A DNA stretch of 32,035 nt, from positions 1 to 32,035 of the forward strand of contig PKWK01000317.1 in NCBI GenBank assembly GCA_003133205.1, read 5' to 3'. Shown piece after piece: positions 30,344 through 32,035 of the stretch. How positions within the stretch are numbered: position 1 is the stretch's first letter; each line of letters starts with the position of its first letter. The notes beneath the pieces are model-generated. The model saw only the letters and a list, made by a program, of their open reading frames with translations, had not been told where the DNA came from and made no database searches. This DNA is from Granulicella sp. (lineage in GTDB: Bacteria > Acidobacteriota > Terriglobia > Terriglobales > Acidobacteriaceae). The position numbers and the translations under genes were made by a program.

Positions 30344-31921
30344 CTACGCCGTCAACTCAAGGAACACTGCGGTTGCGGGCGGAACCTGAATCTGCAGGCC
30401 CTCGCTGCGGGCAGGTTGGCCTCCGCCTTCCACAAGGCTCCGCTCCAATCGCGATGGGATGTGCCCGACAGTTCTCGCGTTCCTGTCGTTCCAACTTACT
30501 TCGGTCGACGTCAACGAAGCAGCCTTCAAGGACCGGTAGGCGGCTTGACGGAACCCCATTATTGACGGATTCAGCGCCTGCGTAGCGTCTTTGTTGATGA
30601 TGGCGAGAATGAACTTTCCATCCGGCCTCTTCGCTGCATACGCCGTCGCGTTCACGTCGCCCGCATCGAAGTCCAGCTTGATCATGGTCGCGCCCGCGAA
30701 CTGCTGGGCGAACCGCATCCCGAACGACACCGGCTCGGCGATAAACTTCCCATCGATATCCGCAATCGGCGTGTAGAACGGCCTTGGATGCGGCGCCTTC
30801 GGGTCGGCCATCAACTCCTCGCCCGGCAGCGTTCCGCCCAGCGACGCGGCCACCATCTTGCCTTCGCCGCCATGCAGGTTCACGCCCGCGTAGCCCAGCG
30901 ACGCCAGCCGCAGCAGATAGTCCGCAGCCCATAGCGACGCGGCAAACACATCCGACAGACCCGGCTTGCCGCCGCGATAGCACGTGTTGCCCTCTGTCAT
31001 TCTGTACGGAACCGTCCGATGCTCTCCCTCGCCCAGCCGCGCCGCAGCAGCACTCACGTCCGAAGCAAGTTTAGCGACGTGCGCATCCGCCTTCAGCAGG
31101 TCGCCGATGTTGGCCTTGGGATTCGCCGGCGGCCCGGTGAAGTAGTAGTGATGGGTCAGCGCGCCAACCTCGGGGCGATCCTTGAGCGCCAGCAGCCGGT
31201 TCACCACAACGGCGTACCACTCCGGGTTGCCCGCCGTGTCCGGCAGCCCGAACTTCGCCGAAGGCACCTTCGCGCGAATCGCATTCGCAAACGTCAGCCA
31301 CTCGTCGAAGTACGTGTCCGCCGACCACGTCTTCGGATCGCGAATCGTCGAGCCGAAGCGGTCGGCCTCGTTGCCCACCTGAAAATATTCAAGCTTCGCT
31401 CCCAGCACCTTCGCCGCGAACGCCGCCTCATCCGCAGCGATCTCCGGAGTGTTGGTGCCGAAGTTGATGCCGTACAGACACGTCCATCCCGTCGCATCGA
31501 GAAACGCGCGCAGATTGTGCACTGCCTCGGGCGTGACGTCGTAGATGAGATCGGGCGGCGGATCGCCCATCTTGTAAGGCCGTTTCGCACGCGTCGGCGG
31601 CACAGCATCGGACGTCGGCTTCCAAAACGCATAGTCCGAAGTATTTCCACCGAGCCGCAGCACCCCATGCGGAGCAAGCGCGCGAAGCTGCGCAACGAGG
31701 CCCGTGTTCGCCGGCGAAAAGAAGTTCGGCTCCGAAAGCTGTTGCGTCTCATACGACAGCCCGACAAAGTTCGGCGGAATCGCCGGCCCCATCTGGTCCG
31801 CATGCAACGTAAGCTCTGCGGCCTGCGGCGGGGGAATCAATGCGGCCTGCCCAAAGCTCTTCAAACTCGCCGCAGCAGCGGCACTGGCAATCACAAAACG
31901 TCGACGATCCATCCTCTTCAT
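30344..31921 (-). CDS. Tat-exported GH79-like glycoside hydrolase (beta-glucuronidase / heparanase type)
   Basis: 525 residues from the ATG at 31921. Twin-arginine signal M-D-R-R-R-F-V-I-A-S-A at 4-14, cleaved near G-Q-A-A. A TIM-barrel of clan GH-A type: N-F-V-G-L-S-Y-E (51-58), L-R-L-G-G-N-T-S-D (88-96), F-Q-V-G-N-E-A-D-R-F (180-189) with acid/base Glu185, and Y-R-M-T-E-G-N-T (306-313) with nucleophile Glu310. A C-terminal beta domain (F-I-L-A-I-I-N-K-D) follows. This pattern is that of GH79 enzymes, which remove glucuronic acid or its methyl ether from glycans. No good ribosome site precedes 31921 or the alternative 31912; the frame extends to 32017 without support. The remaining 114 nt to the window end show no gene. 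Confidence 0.85.
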   Translation of the reverse strand: MKRMDRRRFVIASAAAAASLKSFGQAALIPPPQAAELTLHADQMGPAIPPNFVGLSYETQQLSEPNFFSPANTGLVAQLRALAPHGVLRLGGNTSDYAFWKPTSDAVPPTRAKRPYKMGDPPPDLIYDVTPEAVHNLRAFLDATGWTCLYGINFGTNTPEIAADEAAFAAKVLGAKLEYFQVGNEADRFGSTIRDPKTWSADTYFDEWLTFANAIRAKVPSAKFGLPDTAGNPEWYAVVVNRLLALKDRPEVGALTHHYYFTGPPANPKANIGDLLKADAHVAKLASDVSAAAARLGEGEHRTVPYRMTEGNTCYRGGKPGLSDVFAASLWAADYLLRLASLGYAGVNLHGGEGKMVAASLGGTLPGEELMADPKAPHPRPFYTPIADIDGKFIAEPVSFGMRFAQQFAGATMIKLDFDAGDVNATAYAAKRPDGKFILAIINKDATQALNPSIMGFRQAAYRSLKAASLTSTEVSWNDRNARTVGHIPSRLERSLVEGGGQPARSEGLQIQVPPATAVFLELTA

Positions 31922-32035
31922 GCAGAGAAGGATAGGAGTTACACGCTCTCCGTGCAAATCGCCACCTGCCGCACAGCGCAATCTCGTGATAGTCCTAGAT
32001 CGAGGCCCCGCTTCCACTTACCACTGATCACTTAC

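Overview
The window looks like a chromosomal segment of an Acidobacteriota bacterium, most likely class Terriglobia. This is inferred from high-GC coding DNA, a CRP/FNR protein and response regulators of types I associate with that group, PEP-CTERM secreted proteins, Tat-exported glycoside hydrolases, and an interspersed repeat that reads as C-H-S-E-R-S-E-E when translated. No rRNA, tRNA, CRISPR array, integrase or intact insertion sequence was seen.

Layout. 1-136 is the tail of a phosphoesterase gene with a terminator. 251-2771 (minus) holds three signalling genes: a receiver with a Cys-rich C-terminus, a receiver with an RsbRD-like C-terminus, and a CRP/FNR regulator; no histidine kinase is nearby. 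3147-4977 (minus) is a tandem pair of paralogous PEP-CTERM proteins. 5645-7138 (plus) is greA, a DUF2695 gene and a CDP-alcohol phosphatidyltransferase, the last two overlapping by 4 nt. Then come a GNAT-like protein (7403-8581), an SDR gene remnant, and a sugar-phosphate mutarotase followed immediately by maf (8926-10500). 10490-14257 (minus) reads as one transcription unit: Tet-like MFS efflux pump, an exported protein coupled by ATGA overlap, tgt, and a 68-residue protein. Three copies of a 27-nt element sit upstream of this unit.

14537-20293 is an accessory stretch: hypothetical proteins, a Tat-exported GH127 beta-L-arabinofuranosidase with a discoidin-like domain, a hicA-hicB toxin-antitoxin pair with a perfect palindrome just upstream, and a small membrane protein. 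A triple-hairpin repeat follows, then a DHA2 MFS pump. 22555-24145 has a small hypothetical gene and an ankyrin-repeat lipoprotein. 24389-31921 is a carbohydrate and secretion region: a secreted protein, the C-terminal remnant of a sialate O-acetylesterase, a GH29 alpha-L-fucosidase, two tandem paralogous unknown proteins, an Asp-box (BNR) propeller protein, a secreted unknown protein and a GH79-like hydrolase.

How it fits together (inference). GH127, GH29, GH79 and the esterase remnant suggest breakdown of plant or microbial heteropolysaccharides outside the cytoplasm. The most notable non-coding signals are the triple operator-like array at the Tet-type pump, CRP-type palindromes at 24275 and 28213 with a decayed relative at 27732, the hicAB palindrome, and two interspersed repeats, one of them inserted in frame into tgt. 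I see no complete defence island or clearly new multi-gene system; the best candidates for undescribed biology are the tandem unknown paralogs with duplicated upstream DNA and the efflux-exported protein-tgt unit under the 27-nt array.
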